A DNA stretch of 37,507 bases, from positions 1-37,507 of the forward strand of contig RPFO01001540.1 of the NCBI GenBank assembly GCA_009746045.1, in the 5' to 3' direction. Position 1 is the first letter of the stretch; every line of letters starts with the position of its first letter. This stretch comes from Mesostigma viride. Lineage: Eukaryota; Streptophyta; Mesostigmatophyceae; Mesostigmatales; Mesostigmataceae. This document shows, piece by piece, positions 25,513 through 33,697 of the stretch. The position numbers were made by a program, and so were the translations under genes. The notes beneath the pieces are model-generated. The model was not told where the DNA came from. It saw nothing but the letters and a program-made list of their open reading frames with translations, and ran no database searches.

Positions 25513-26017
25513 TGAATCGTTGAATGAATATTATTCCATTTCTTTAATCCAATCTGTTTTCATTCGCGACCCCCCGTGTCTACTCATGCATGCATACATA
25601 TCACATCCACGCTCGACAGGCGGCGAACCTGGACCGGTCATCGACCGAGTGGGGCGGTTCCTGTCCGGGTACAGCCACGCCTCGAGTTTGGTTGGATTCT
25701 TTTGCGCGACTTCTTTTTTGCACGCCGGCCTGAATAGTTTTTCATATATATGTGCATGCACCTGTAGAATCATAGAGGGTCTATAGCCATAAATTTATTT
25801 TTAGATTCATCAGAAAAAGAAGTAGTGCAGGAGAATCCAAGCCAGGGCCGAGCAGCGGGCGGGCGGGGGCGGGGCGCGAGTTGGATTGTCGACCCCTCTC
25901 TAGGCGCCGCCGCAAGCTGACTGCGGATGTGCTTCTCCCATCCAACGGCAGCGTTACGAGGTGGCGCTGGGTTGTCAGCACCTGACAGGGCGGGATTTGG
26001 CATAAATAGGGGTCGCG
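25513..26017. other. Intergenic region with long imperfect inverted repeat
   Basis: No gene is supported here. Two arms, 25689-25719 (GGTTGGATTCTTTTGCGCGA, then CTTCTTTTTT) and 25812-25844 (AGAAAAAGAAGTAGTGCAGG, then AGAATCCAAGCC), are about 80 percent complementary around a 92-base AT-rich spacer with TTCATATATATG. On the right, TGGCATAAATAGGGG (about 25998-26012) is a TATA-like element for the KilA-N gene at 26018. The inverted repeat could be a terminator or the remnant of an inverted-repeat element. Confidence 0.6.
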
Positions 26018-26820
26018 ATGGCACAGGCGCCATCGTTGGGTGCCGCGCACCGGGCAGGCGTCCGCCAGGAGACAAGGGATCCAGTCATGGACACTGCGGA
26101 CGGGACACGGGGAAATTCGCTAGGGGGGGCGGACGCGGTGGACAGGGCGTGGGCGGAGAGGACCTACGCGGACTACCTGTCCTTCAAGCGAGAGGAACCA
26201 AAGTTCTGGGTGTTTGCAATGAGGCCGTGGGACGACACGGATGTCGACCAGTTGCGCGACATTCGCGTGCGGAAGAGCGACGGCCGAGTAAATTTCAACG
26301 ACTTCTGCACTGCTGCGTCTCGGGGGAAAAGGCCGATAAAGGGCTGGACACGCTGGTTCCTGACCGACAAATGGCGTCTTTGCGTTGAAGTGGTGACGAC
26401 CTCAGAAAATGACAACAGAGGCACGTGGGGGATCTTACCCTCTTGCCGGAACTTGTGAGGTGGATAAATAAGTCTCCCAAGGACAGACCAGAGCTTGAGA
26501 TCCAAACCCGGCTGTCCAGCTGTGTCAATGGGGAGTGCGAGGTTCAGTGCCGTTACGGGTACATCGACATCGTCACGTATGACCCTAAGTCCATCATCGA
26601 GGTCAAGGACATGCGCAGTTGGATGACTGGTGTTGGTCAACTCCTGGCGTACGGGATGGACTTCCCAGAGCATGCCAAGAGGCTGCATCTGTTCAGCTCT
26701 AAGAAGAGCGATTGGTTCACTACTCATCAGCACGCTCTCATCAAGGAAGCGTGCGAATCTCAAGGCATTCAGCTGACGTTGGATGCTAGCGTGTTCAATA
26801 AGAGACCATATGCCGATTGA
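26018..26820 (+). CDS. KilA-N domain fused to PD-(D/E)xK nuclease (A2), frame interrupted at a G5 run
   Basis: The start is ATG 26018 or, less likely, ATG 26087 (MDTADGTRGN). KilA-N features: RDIRVRKSDGRVNFND, SRGKRPIKGW, then NDNRGTW. At five G residues (26427-26431) the frame steps back one base and continues with LLPELVRWI, completing KilA-N. The nuclease follows: ECEVQCRYGYIDIV (catalytic Asp), SIIEVKDMRSW (ExK), GVGQLLAYG (Q and Y). Same architecture as the gene at 12435, at the same relative place in its cassette. The expected length is about 267 residues. The missing base is more likely a sequence error than true decay, because both halves keep every motif. Confidence 0.75.
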
Positions 26821-26892
26821 GCTCATGGAAATGGACGTGCAAGGATGCGTTTAAAGCATTGAAATTATTATGGATTCATACATGAATAAAGA

Positions 26893-27915
26893 ATGGCTCT
26901 CAGCGTGACATCAACCCCCTTTACTCATCCGCTCTTTGTGCTAGTCAACGAGAGTGACAGGCATTGGGCATTTACACTTAAGAGCCTCCCCGGTCTCGTT
27001 GTTGATGAGACCAAGCAGATCAAAGTTCGGAAAAGCGACAAACTGATCCTGGGAAAAGATCTCTGCCATGCAGCCTCGAATGGCAGCAAGCTGTTTAAGA
27101 ACTGGTGGCAGCTCGGGGGTGTACAGGCGTTTGCCAGGGAGCTAGAAGACGATCTCAGGGGTGGGATTGGATCACAGCCGACCCCCACAACCGTTTTTCA
27201 GGAGGTCACAACTGGGTTGAACGACGAGCGCGGGACCTGGATCCACCCCCGTCTCGTGAGCCAGTTGGCCATGTGGATAAGCCCCAAGTTTGCTGTCAAG
27301 GCCGGTTCATGGGTGGACCGCATCATGGCGGGGGACATCTCGATGATGGCTGTGGTGCGCGACGCCCACGACGCGGTCCACGGCACGAGCACCACGGTGG
27401 CGGTGCTGACCCGACCGGGCAACGGTCGCACGAGGCCGGACTACGTGGCGCCTGTGCGCGAGTGCGACCCGACCCTGCGCCTGCGCGCGAAGGACACGCA
27501 GCACAGGCTGGCGGACCTGGTGAGCTCGGTCGTCCCCAAGGAGCGCGTGGGGAGCGTGATGGCGTTCCTGGGCGACAAGACCTGCGAGGCGGCCACGGGG
27601 ATGAGCGCGTCGGCCTTCAAGGATCTGAACGGCGTGAGGGCCGGTAGCGCCAGGGACGCGATGGACGACGGTCAGCTGGCGAACGCCTGGTTCTTCATGT
27701 ACAAGGTCATGGACCGGGCGCCGGACAAGGACCTTCACGAGGCGGCGGTCGAGGTGAAGCGGGCGATGGCCGCGTTCGTGAAGCCGCCGGAGGGGCCCAC
27801 CCCGGCGGGCATCGTGGACAGGAACAGACGGGAGATGAGGGATGACTTGCTCTTGACCCGGCCCCTGAACCGCGACCGGTTCTCGAGGGTGGGGCCCAAG
27901 AGGGTCAAGATCTAG
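26893..27915 (+). CDS. KilA-N domain fused to conserved unknown C-terminal domain (B2)
   Basis: The protein has 340 residues; ATG 26893 follows ATGAATAAAGA. The N-terminal KilA-N domain (KQIKVRKSDKLI, SNGSKLFKNWWQL, DERGTWIHPRL, MWISPKF) is complete. The C-terminal 190 residues match B1: WVDRIMAGDISMM, VRDAHDAVHGTSTTVA, AKDTQHRLADLV, FLGDKTCEAATG, and DLLLTRPLN. Compared with B1 the N-terminal half has diverged more than the C-terminal half, so B1's front end was probably replaced by or homogenised with that of A1. It lies 72 bases after A2 in the same direction. Confidence 0.85.
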   Translation: MALSVTSTPFTHPLFVLVNESDRHWAFTLKSLPGLVVDETKQIKVRKSDKLILGKDLCHAASNGSKLFKNWWQLGGVQAFARELEDDLRGGIGSQPTPTTVFQEVTTGLNDERGTWIHPRLVSQLAMWISPKFAVKAGSWVDRIMAGDISMMAVVRDAHDAVHGTSTTVAVLTRPGNGRTRPDYVAPVRECDPTLRLRAKDTQHRLADLVSSVVPKERVGSVMAFLGDKTCEAATGMSASAFKDLNGVRAGSARDAMDDGQLANAWFFMYKVMDRAPDKDLHEAAVEVKRAMAAFVKPPEGPTPAGIVDRNRREMRDDLLLTRPLNRDRFSRVGPKRVKI

Positions 27916-28084
27916 CTGTCGGTGGGGAGTTCGTTGGCGCGACCCCGCCCCTCTCGACAGCGCGGACCTTGACACAGTGCGCTTAGATATTCGTGCGCGC
28001 TTGAACGCGCCCCGTGTCATGCTGATTGCTCCGTTTAATCGGAATCGAGTTTCATTTTTATCCCATCCCGGTGTATCATCGATC

Positions 28085-28859
28085 ATGGTAGTCGGTAGGA
28101 CCGGAGCGTGCGGAGGGAAGACGCGATCGGGTGGCGCCTGTCGTCGCGCGCGGTCCGGTGGTTCTAAGAGGTGCGCGCTCCATAGCGGGCGCCAGGCGAG
28201 GGCGCACCGCGTGCGGGGTTACGGCGCCCGAGGCGCGCTGGAGAGCATGGCGGAAACCCTGGCACGGTTCATCGCGGACCCGTCCGTCCACCCGGACTCC
28301 AAGGCGGGCCTTCAGGAACAGCTGAACGACGTGCTGTTACAGATGGAGGGGATGCCGGCGGAGGAGGAGGAGCTGTTTTTCCCGGAGCACGCGGACGAGG
28401 TGGTCGAGCGGCTGACCAGGGAGGGTGAGGGAGTTCGGCCGCTCCCCTCGCTGACGCCCCCGAGCCGGAGGAGGAGGAGGTGGAGGAGGAGGAGCCGGAG
28501 CTGCAGCAGGTGTTCGACCTGCTCGAGTACGGGGATCTGTCGGACGCGGATCGCGAGAGGCTGGAGTCCCGCAAGCAGCAGCTGCTGGGGGTCTCGCCCC
28601 CGTGGATGCGGGTTGGGGTGCACCGCCGCGCGCGGGCGACAAACGACGCCAGAGGAGCCTGCCTGACCCGCGCGGGGGTCCGAGCACGCGCAGGTCCGCT
28701 AGCGAGGTGTTCGATCCGCGCACGGGTAGGCTGTTCCGCCGCAACAGCGCCGCCCCTCCTGCCGGATACCGCGACCGGCGGCTTTACAGGACGGCGCCCC
28801 GTAGGCGTACCGGCCACACCGAGGAGGAGGAGGAGGCGCTGGAGGAGCTGCTTCGGTAG
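28085..28859 (+). CDS. Cys/His-motif protein with acidic tail, two apparent base losses
   Basis: ATG 28085; C9-x9-C19-x10-C30-x2-H33 (GACGGKTRSGGAC...CALH) is the fifth copy of the module. Next comes helical sequence (LARFIADPS, LQEQLNDVLLQMEGM, then EHADEVVERL). Two further steps of one base each, at C runs 28444-28461 and 28597-28601, reveal an acidic helix (EEEEPELQQVFDLLEYG) and then a basic Ser/Arg tail with FDPRTGRLFRRN ending in EEEEEALEELLR at TAG 28857. With both bases restored the product would be about 258 residues. TTTTTATCCC precedes the start. Confidence 0.62.
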
Positions 28860-28876
28860 GCGGGTTAGTAAAGGGG

Positions 28877-29278
28877 TCAGGCGGCGGCGACCCGCGGGCC
28901 TCGACAGGCGAGGCACAGGAGGCGTTTCCATGCGGGCGGCGGCTTCCGAGTCAGCTCCAGGCCCACGCTTTCGTCTAGGGTCACGTCGACGTCGGTGACC
29001 CCGCAGACGGAGAGGATGTGCTCGAGCTTCTCGGGCGTGACGTTGGTGGACCACTCGGCGCGGAATAGGTGCAGTTCCTTCTTGAAGCCGGGGTAGTCCT
29101 TGCCGTACGACATGAGCTGCCCGAGCCCGGACATCCATGCGGTCCACTCCTTCACCTCGATGATCCTCCTGCGCCTGTCGTCCAGTATGTCTATCTTGCC
29201 CCCTCGGCAGATCACCTCCCTCCTCCCGCCCAGGCGCTGGTTGTACTCGGCCTGTACGTCTCTCTCCCTCCTGTGCAT
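28877..29278 (-). CDS. Stand-alone PD-(D/E)xK nuclease domain, motifs complete
   Basis: The protein has 133 residues. E21 in REVIC, D30 in GGKIDIL, E41 and K43 in IIEVK, Q54 and Y58 in GLGQLMSYG reproduce the nuclease half of A1 and A2, without any KilA-N domain. It continues with YPGFKKELHLF, also conserved in A1 and A2, and ends with a Cys-containing basic tail (CLACRGPR). A minimal metal-dependent nuclease is expected. It is co-oriented with its degenerate paralog 25 bases upstream (at 29304) and converges on the Cys/His gene. Confidence 0.75.
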   Translation of the reverse strand: MHRRERDVQAEYNQRLGGRREVICRGGKIDILDDRRRRIIEVKEWTAWMSGLGQLMSYGKDYPGFKKELHLFRAEWSTNVTPEKLEHILSVCGVTDVDVTLDESVGLELTRKPPPAWKRLLCLACRGPRVAAA

Positions 29279-29303
29279 GTCACACTACAGGTACGCGCAC
29301 AGA

Positions 29304-29702
29304 TTAGTCGGCGTCCGGGGAACGCACGCAGCAGGCCAGACGCCTCCACCAGGTCTCGCGTCTGGCGGGCAGCACGTCCTTGTCCAGCGTGACGGCTATG
29401 TTCTGGGACTTGCACACGTACTTGATGAACCGCAGGAAGAAGGGGGTGACGTTGGTGGACGTGTCGGCCTTGAACAGGTGCAGCTCCAGGAGGTACTTGG
29501 GGTATCCCCTCCCGTACGCGACCAGTTCTCTCACCCCGCGCTCCCAGTCGTCCCACTCCTTCACCTCTATGACCCTTCTGCGCTTGTCGTCGAGCAGGAA
29601 GGTGCCTTCTATCTCCCCTTCTCGGCACACGACCTCGCTCCTGCCGTGCACCTGCGCGTTGTACGCGGCCTGCGCGCATCGCTCGTCGTCCCGGAATGCC
29701 AT
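29304..29702 (-). CDS. Stand-alone nuclease paralog with altered active site
   Basis: The protein has 132 residues, start ATG 29702 after TATATATACGCCGCCACCATC. It aligns along its whole length with the neighbour (RSEVVCREGE, RRRVIEVKEW, AYGRGYP, LELHLFKAD, STNVTP). ExK is kept (E46, K48) but the catalytic Asp position reads IEGTFLL with Glu and a short insertion, and the Gln of the QxxxY motif is Glu (E59). It may be a catalytically weak or dead copy, for example a binding or regulatory partner. The shared AT-rich box upstream could serve a divergent gene too. Confidence 0.72.
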   Translation of the reverse strand: MAFRDDERCAQAAYNAQVHGRSEVVCREGEIEGTFLLDDKRRRVIEVKEWDDWERGVRELVAYGRGYPKYLLELHLFKADTSTNVTPFFLRFIKYVCKSQNIAVTLDKDVLPARRETWWRRLACCVRSPDAD

Positions 29703-29746
29703 GATGGTGGCGGCGTATATATATCAAATGGACGTCGGGCACCATC

Positions 29747-30016
29747 ATGTGGTACGGCGACGTCGGGCACCATCGTGTGGTGCCCTTTGTCCTGGAGGAG
29801 TTTGGGGCCATGGGGCCCCTGACCTCCGCCTTCTTCAAGGAGTGTTGCCGGCTCCGGGAGGACCGGCTGGACCTAGAGGGCCAGCGGGCCCCATGGTCGG
29901 CGCGGACCTGGACGTCATATTGGCGTCAGCGCTTGTCGGTGGCGCTGACTCGGGCCATGGCTGACATCATGCTCCGCCGTACGCGGGCTGATTTTGCGGT
30001 GCAGCAGGGCTATTAG
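29747..30016 (+). CDS. Small unknown protein, 89 residues
   Basis: ATG 29747 gives MWYGDVGHHRVVPFVLEEFG, then helices (TSAFFKECCRLREDRLD, RLSVALTRAMADIMLRRTRAD). A second frame starts at ATG 29728, directly after ATATATATCAA, and runs 78 codons with a few Gly-Pro-x triplets. The 29747 frame has the more protein-like pattern; the 29728 start has the better promoter. A direct repeat (GACGTCGGGCACCATC, twice within 44 bases) lies at the beginning. One lost base could link the two. No family recognised. Confidence 0.4.
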   Translation: MWYGDVGHHRVVPFVLEEFGAMGPLTSAFFKECCRLREDRLDLEGQRAPWSARTWTSYWRQRLSVALTRAMADIMLRRTRADFAVQQGY

Positions 30017-30156
30017 GTTCCTCCCGTTAGGCGTTTCCATTGGTCTTATCGTAGTATAGAGCTTTGACATGGCTCTGTATATAGGTTTATAGCTGGGCGT
30101 TTGCTTTGGTTTGAGTGATTTCACTCTGCTGTAAGTAATTATATTTTTAATATATA

Positions 30157-30369
30157 TCAAATGGACGAGAATCGCAGAGGGTTCTTGAATGTCAGGCGTA
30201 TGGCGAGGCCGGTCACTAGCATGAATAGGGCGGGGAGCAGCGCCTCGGCGGCGGTGAGTACGGGCAGACGGCGCGGGGGCGGGGGGCGGGGGTCCAGGGG
30301 CTCGGGGGGCTTGAGGTCTCCCAGCCCCTCTAACACGGGGGCGGTGTTCTCTGCGCAGGAGGTGTTCAT
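30157..30369 (-). CDS. Small Pro-rich tail-anchored membrane protein
   Basis: ATG at 30369 (MNTSCAENTAPVLEG) gives 70 residues. A Pro-rich segment (PPEPLDPRPPPPRRLP) is followed by one membrane segment (AEALLPALFMLVTGLAIRL) and a short tail. The plus strand also has a frame from ATG 30161 preceded by ATATATATCAAATGGACG, the same 18 bases as at 29728, so the coding strand is uncertain; I prefer the minus strand because of the clean membrane segment. No gene is seen in 30017-30156. Confidence 0.45.
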   Translation of the reverse strand: MNTSCAENTAPVLEGLGDLKPPEPLDPRPPPPRRLPVLTAAEALLPALFMLVTGLAIRLTFKNPLRFSSI

Positions 30370-30511
30370 GCCGGTCGCTCGATATTGCGTGGGATTATTA
30401 ATTGGGCGACGAAGGCTGCAACACACACACATATTACCGCACACCAGCCGGCGCGCTTATCTCGGGCCTTAATATTTCTCATCATACGTTATCCCCCATG
30501 ACCATCGAAGC

Positions 30512-31444
30512 ATGTCCCACGCGATAGTCAGCTACTTGCGGCCGTCTAGGGCGCTGCCCGAGGGCATGGATGACCCGTTCGCCGGCAAGATCCGCGTGAC
30601 GCCGGATGGCAAGATTTCCGTGATTGATGTCATCAAGTGCGTGCTGTTTATGGGCGAAGATGGCGAGTTTATTACCAACGCGAGTACATGTGCTAGCGTG
30701 ACGCTGGGCAGGCTTCAGAAAGTGCACACAGAGGTTGAAACTCTCTGTATTAACCGCAAATTCCTCGGTGCCGGTCAGCGATACACCCCGGTCGCCGACC
30801 GGCTGGGGGTCATTCAGATCATCCAGCTGCTGCCTGGGAAGAAGGCAGCCAGTTTCCGGCTGAACATGGCGGTTCTAATGGAGCGTTACCTCGAGGTAGA
30901 CCCTGCGCTCATCCAGGACCTGTTGGACAGGTACCTCGACAAGACCGGGCACGAATACGTGCCGCTGACCAGGCAGCAGGTGCTGGAGGCGCCCCGCGTG
31001 AAGAGCTGCGAGATGACCAAGATGGATATGCGGGCCATCAAGGAGAGCAGTGCGCGCCCCCTGCCTCCTAAGGTGTACGCGATCGTCAACTCTGTGGGTA
31101 ACCACCTCGCGACCGGCTACGAGAAGACGGGTGACTATCGCAAAGACCAGGGACTGACTAAGAGGAGCCAGCCGACCCGTGACACGTTTTCAGAAGACAT
31201 GAGCGGGATCATGTTCATTTTTCACCAGCAGCACAAGACGTTGGTCTCCGGGGGGAAAGACCCCGAGACCGCGGCGGCCGCGATCCGCGACGCCCTGATG
31301 CCGGGCTTAGAAAAGCTCGGGTATTACGAACGCGCGAAGGAGCACAGGGGGTCGGAGCACGCGGCAAACAACAAGCGGCTGATGGAGGCTAACCGCTCCC
31401 TTACCCGGGGGCTGGAGTACGAGGAGTGCATGGCGAGCCGGTAG
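30512..31444 (+). CDS. Family C protein 2, intact, 310 residues
   Basis: ATG 30512 (MSHAIVSYLRPSRAL). N-terminal domain: FAGKIRVTPDGKISVIDVIK, then LGRLQKVHTEVETL, RYTPVADRLGVIQIIQLLPG and AVLMERYL. This pattern (short strand, 'DGKISV.DVIK' helix, then 'PVADR.G.I.I...LPGK.A..FR' and a RYL helix) looks like a winged/antirepressor-type module as in BRO proteins. I recall similar TPV...LLPG...RYL phrases in uncharacterised protist and viral proteins, without being able to check. The C-terminal part has PRVKSCEMTKMDMRAIKE and a long helical tail. An AT-rich stretch with TTAATATTTC lies about 35 bases upstream. Confidence 0.75.
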   Translation: MSHAIVSYLRPSRALPEGMDDPFAGKIRVTPDGKISVIDVIKCVLFMGEDGEFITNASTCASVTLGRLQKVHTEVETLCINRKFLGAGQRYTPVADRLGVIQIIQLLPGKKAASFRLNMAVLMERYLEVDPALIQDLLDRYLDKTGHEYVPLTRQQVLEAPRVKSCEMTKMDMRAIKESSARPLPPKVYAIVNSVGNHLATGYEKTGDYRKDQGLTKRSQPTRDTFSEDMSGIMFIFHQQHKTLVSGGKDPETAAAAIRDALMPGLEKLGYYERAKEHRGSEHAANNKRLMEANRSLTRGLEYEECMASR

Positions 31445-31650
31445 ATAATCCGAATTTGATAAGCACGGAACTTTTTATTAAGGCATTCATTTAATATGTG
31501 CCAAAATGGATTCCTTTGTTATTATTCATTTCCATGTGACAATGAGACAACAGGTCACGGGATCCGACCCGCAGGCGGACATTCGATTTAATTAATTTCT
31601 CGTTGACATCGCGCGTAACACTGACAATGGACGGCTGAATGGATACAGCC

Positions 31651-32124
31651 TCAGACAGAGACTGGCGCGCCCTCGTCGTCGCTGCTCGAACTGGAGCTGG
31701 TGTCATCGTCAGAGGAGGAGGAGGAGAGGGAGGATGAGGAGGAGCCGCGCCGACCGGGGGACGGGGGCGGTGACGGTCTGGCCAGGCTGTTCACCATTCG
31801 CGTCTCCAGGGCGGACAGGCGGCCCTTCAGGAGCTCGATGACGGCCTCTTTGTCTTGCAGGGCGGTCGCGAACTCGTCCCGCTGCTTGTCCAGCTTTTTC
31901 TGCAGCCGCGCGTACCGCTCCCTGGCCGCGTCCTTCTCTTTCTTGGACTTCTCCCTCGCGTCCATCATGTCGCGCTCCATCTGCAGGGCGTTGAGGACGT
32001 ACTCCCTCGGTACGAGCACGCGGGACGGTGGCGGCCCCTCGTTGAGCCTGAAGACCCTGGGCTTTTCCCCCTCCGGGGCGCCGAGATGGAGGGGCGCGTT
32101 CTCCTTGCCGGGCTGACAGGCCAT
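31651..32124 (-). CDS. Coiled-coil protein with acidic serine tail
   Basis: ATG 32124 in context CCCATGG. The protein has 157 residues. After an N-terminal KEN-containing stretch (MACQPGKENAPLHLG) comes a coiled coil of about 75 residues (MERDMMDAREKSKKEKDAA, then LQKKLDKQRDEFATALQDK and VIELLKGRLSALE). The tail is a run of Ser and Asp (SSSSSDDDTSSSSSSDDE), a likely casein kinase 2 target. Converges with family C protein 2 across a 206-base AT-rich gap. The frame upstream (to 32440) is protein-like but would need a shift of the opposite sign, so it is left out. Confidence 0.7.
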   Translation of the reverse strand: MACQPGKENAPLHLGAPEGEKPRVFRLNEGPPPSRVLVPREYVLNALQMERDMMDAREKSKKEKDAARERYARLQKKLDKQRDEFATALQDKEAVIELLKGRLSALETRMVNSLARPSPPPSPGRRGSSSSSLSSSSSDDDTSSSSSSDDEGAPVSV

Positions 32125-33000
32125 GGGATACGGTCCGGTGCTCGCGGTCCGACGGGGAACGGGCGGACGGGTCGCCGACTGACGAGAAAACGCGGACGGC
32201 TCGGGAGGTTTTGGCGGACGAAGCCTCGTGGGCGGACGATAAAGTTTGGACGGGCGGGTGCGGCCCCGAGGAGTCTGGGTGACGAAAAGTGCCCTCGAAC
32301 TCCTCCATCGTGTCTTTGTAGTCCTCGGGGACGGCTGCCGTCGGCGCGGCGCCCTGGCAGAATCTCCTCGAGATCACGTTCCCACGGCGATTCTGTGACA
32401 GATTCGATCCGAAAGTGATCGCGACCCGGTCCAGGTGCAAAAAGGTTCTAAACTCGCACCCACACGGATACTGTTACGATTCAGTTTATTCGTGGGATCC
32501 ACCGGCCGACTTGCTGGCTGACTGATGGTAGTTCATCCTGTCACAGATAGATGCATCAGAGATCCTCGAGACACTCACATAACCGAAAGTCTGTCTGGGT
32601 CGTCAGTTGGTGTCAGTTACCCTCGTGTAATGCAAAACTTGGGCGGTCTGAGCGCGAAGGGCCAGTGTCTAAATAATTGTGGCAGCCGTCGACGCATCCC
32701 AGCTTAGGCTGCGGTCGAGTGCCTCGCAGTGCCACCGGCATTGTCAAGGAGACGTGCGCACCACGGGCTTCGGGCGAGTGTGTCGACTGACGGGGTAAAT
32801 TTTCATATTTTTTGTCACAGCGCCTGCAGCTGCGTGCGCGCCCTTAATCTGCACGGTGAGTGCGCCATTATTTCGATCCTCGTGGGCGGATGCCGTGTGT
32901 GTCGTAGCCACGGGGGACATCAGGTTGAGCGTGCTGCCATCAGGTTGCAGTCGGTGCCGGCGTCGCCTCGATACTTTAAATCGATTATATCAGTGCTCGT
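32125..33000. other. Long region without a supported gene
   Basis: A minus-strand frame from 32440 (MHLDRVAITFG) to about 32140 is open and mildly protein-like (EDYKDTMEEFEGTF) and could be a separate small gene or an upstream exon of the coiled-coil gene. From 32450 to 33000 only short frames occur; the DNA has moderate GC with a T-rich patch near 32800. Nothing else is recognised. Confidence 0.35.
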
Positions 33001-33658
33001 GCAGTCGATTGTGATGCGTTGGTGATCGTGTCGACTGCTGCCTCGGGGTTCGACGCTGCATTGTTCATATCCGTGGCTGACTTGGTCGTGTCGACTGCTG
33101 CCTCGGGGTTCGACGCTGCATTGTTCATATCCGTGGCTGACTTGGTCGTGTCGACTGCTGCCTCGGGGTTCGACGCTGCATTGTTCATATCCGTGGCTGA
33201 CTTGGTCGTGTCGACTGCTGCCTCGGGGTTCGACGCTGCGTTGTCTATACTCGTGGCTGCGTTGGACGTCGTGCTGCTGCGTTCATGGCTAGTGTCTGCT
33301 GCATGCATAATGGGTTAGGTAGACTGCTGCCTCGGGGTTCGACGCTGCGTTGTCTATACTCGTGGCTGCGTTGGACGTCGTGCTGCTGCGTTCATGGCTA
33401 GTGTCTGCTGCATGCATAATGGGTTAGGTAGACTGCTGCCTCGGGGTTCGACGCTGCGTTGTCTATACTCGTGGCTGCGTTGGACGTCGTGCTGCTGCGT
33501 TCATGGCTAGTGTCTGCTGCATGCATAATGGGTTAGGTAGACTGCTGCCTCGGGGTTCGACGCTGCATTGTTCATATCCGTGGCTGACTTGGTCGTGTCG
33601 ACTGCTGCCTCGGGGTTCGACGCTGCGTTGTCTATACTCGTGGCTGCGTTGGTCGTGT
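33001..33658. repeat. Compound minisatellite, 60-bp and 109-bp units
   Basis: A 60-bp unit containing GACTGCTGCCTCGGGGTTCG and TTGTTCATATCCGTGGCTGA repeats four times in register at 33001-33240. Then a 109-bp unit with TTGTCTATACTCGTGGCTGC and GCTGCATGCATAATGGGTTA repeats three times from 33241, 33350 and 33459. The block closes with one more 60-bp unit of each type. Copies are almost identical. Because 60 is divisible by three, both strands stay open with 20-residue repeats; I do not call a gene. Confidence 0.9.
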
Positions 33659-33689
33659 CTTTTTTAACGTGGCTGCCAGGCCGGTTACG

Positions 33690-33697
33690 TATATATA
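33690..33697 (+). promoter_or_regulatory. TATA box before the RING-like gene
   Basis: TATATATA stands 114 bases before ATG 33811. The spacing leaves room for a transcription start about 30 bases downstream and a leader of about 85 bases, more like a cellular RNA polymerase II promoter than the close TATA-ATG pairs elsewhere in the window. Confidence 0.5.

Noticed and set aside
26427-26431. Programmed -1 ribosomal frameshifting at the G5, C7 and G7 runs
   Set aside because: The direction fits, but the sites lack a common slippery heptamer and occur equally in unrelated viral genes and the retrotransposon; single-base consensus deletions explain all of them more simply.
31709-32440. Extension of the coiled-coil gene into an upstream frame from 32440
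   Set aside because: Joining would require a shift of the opposite sign to almost all other steps in this window, and the 31651-32124 gene has its own ATG in good context.
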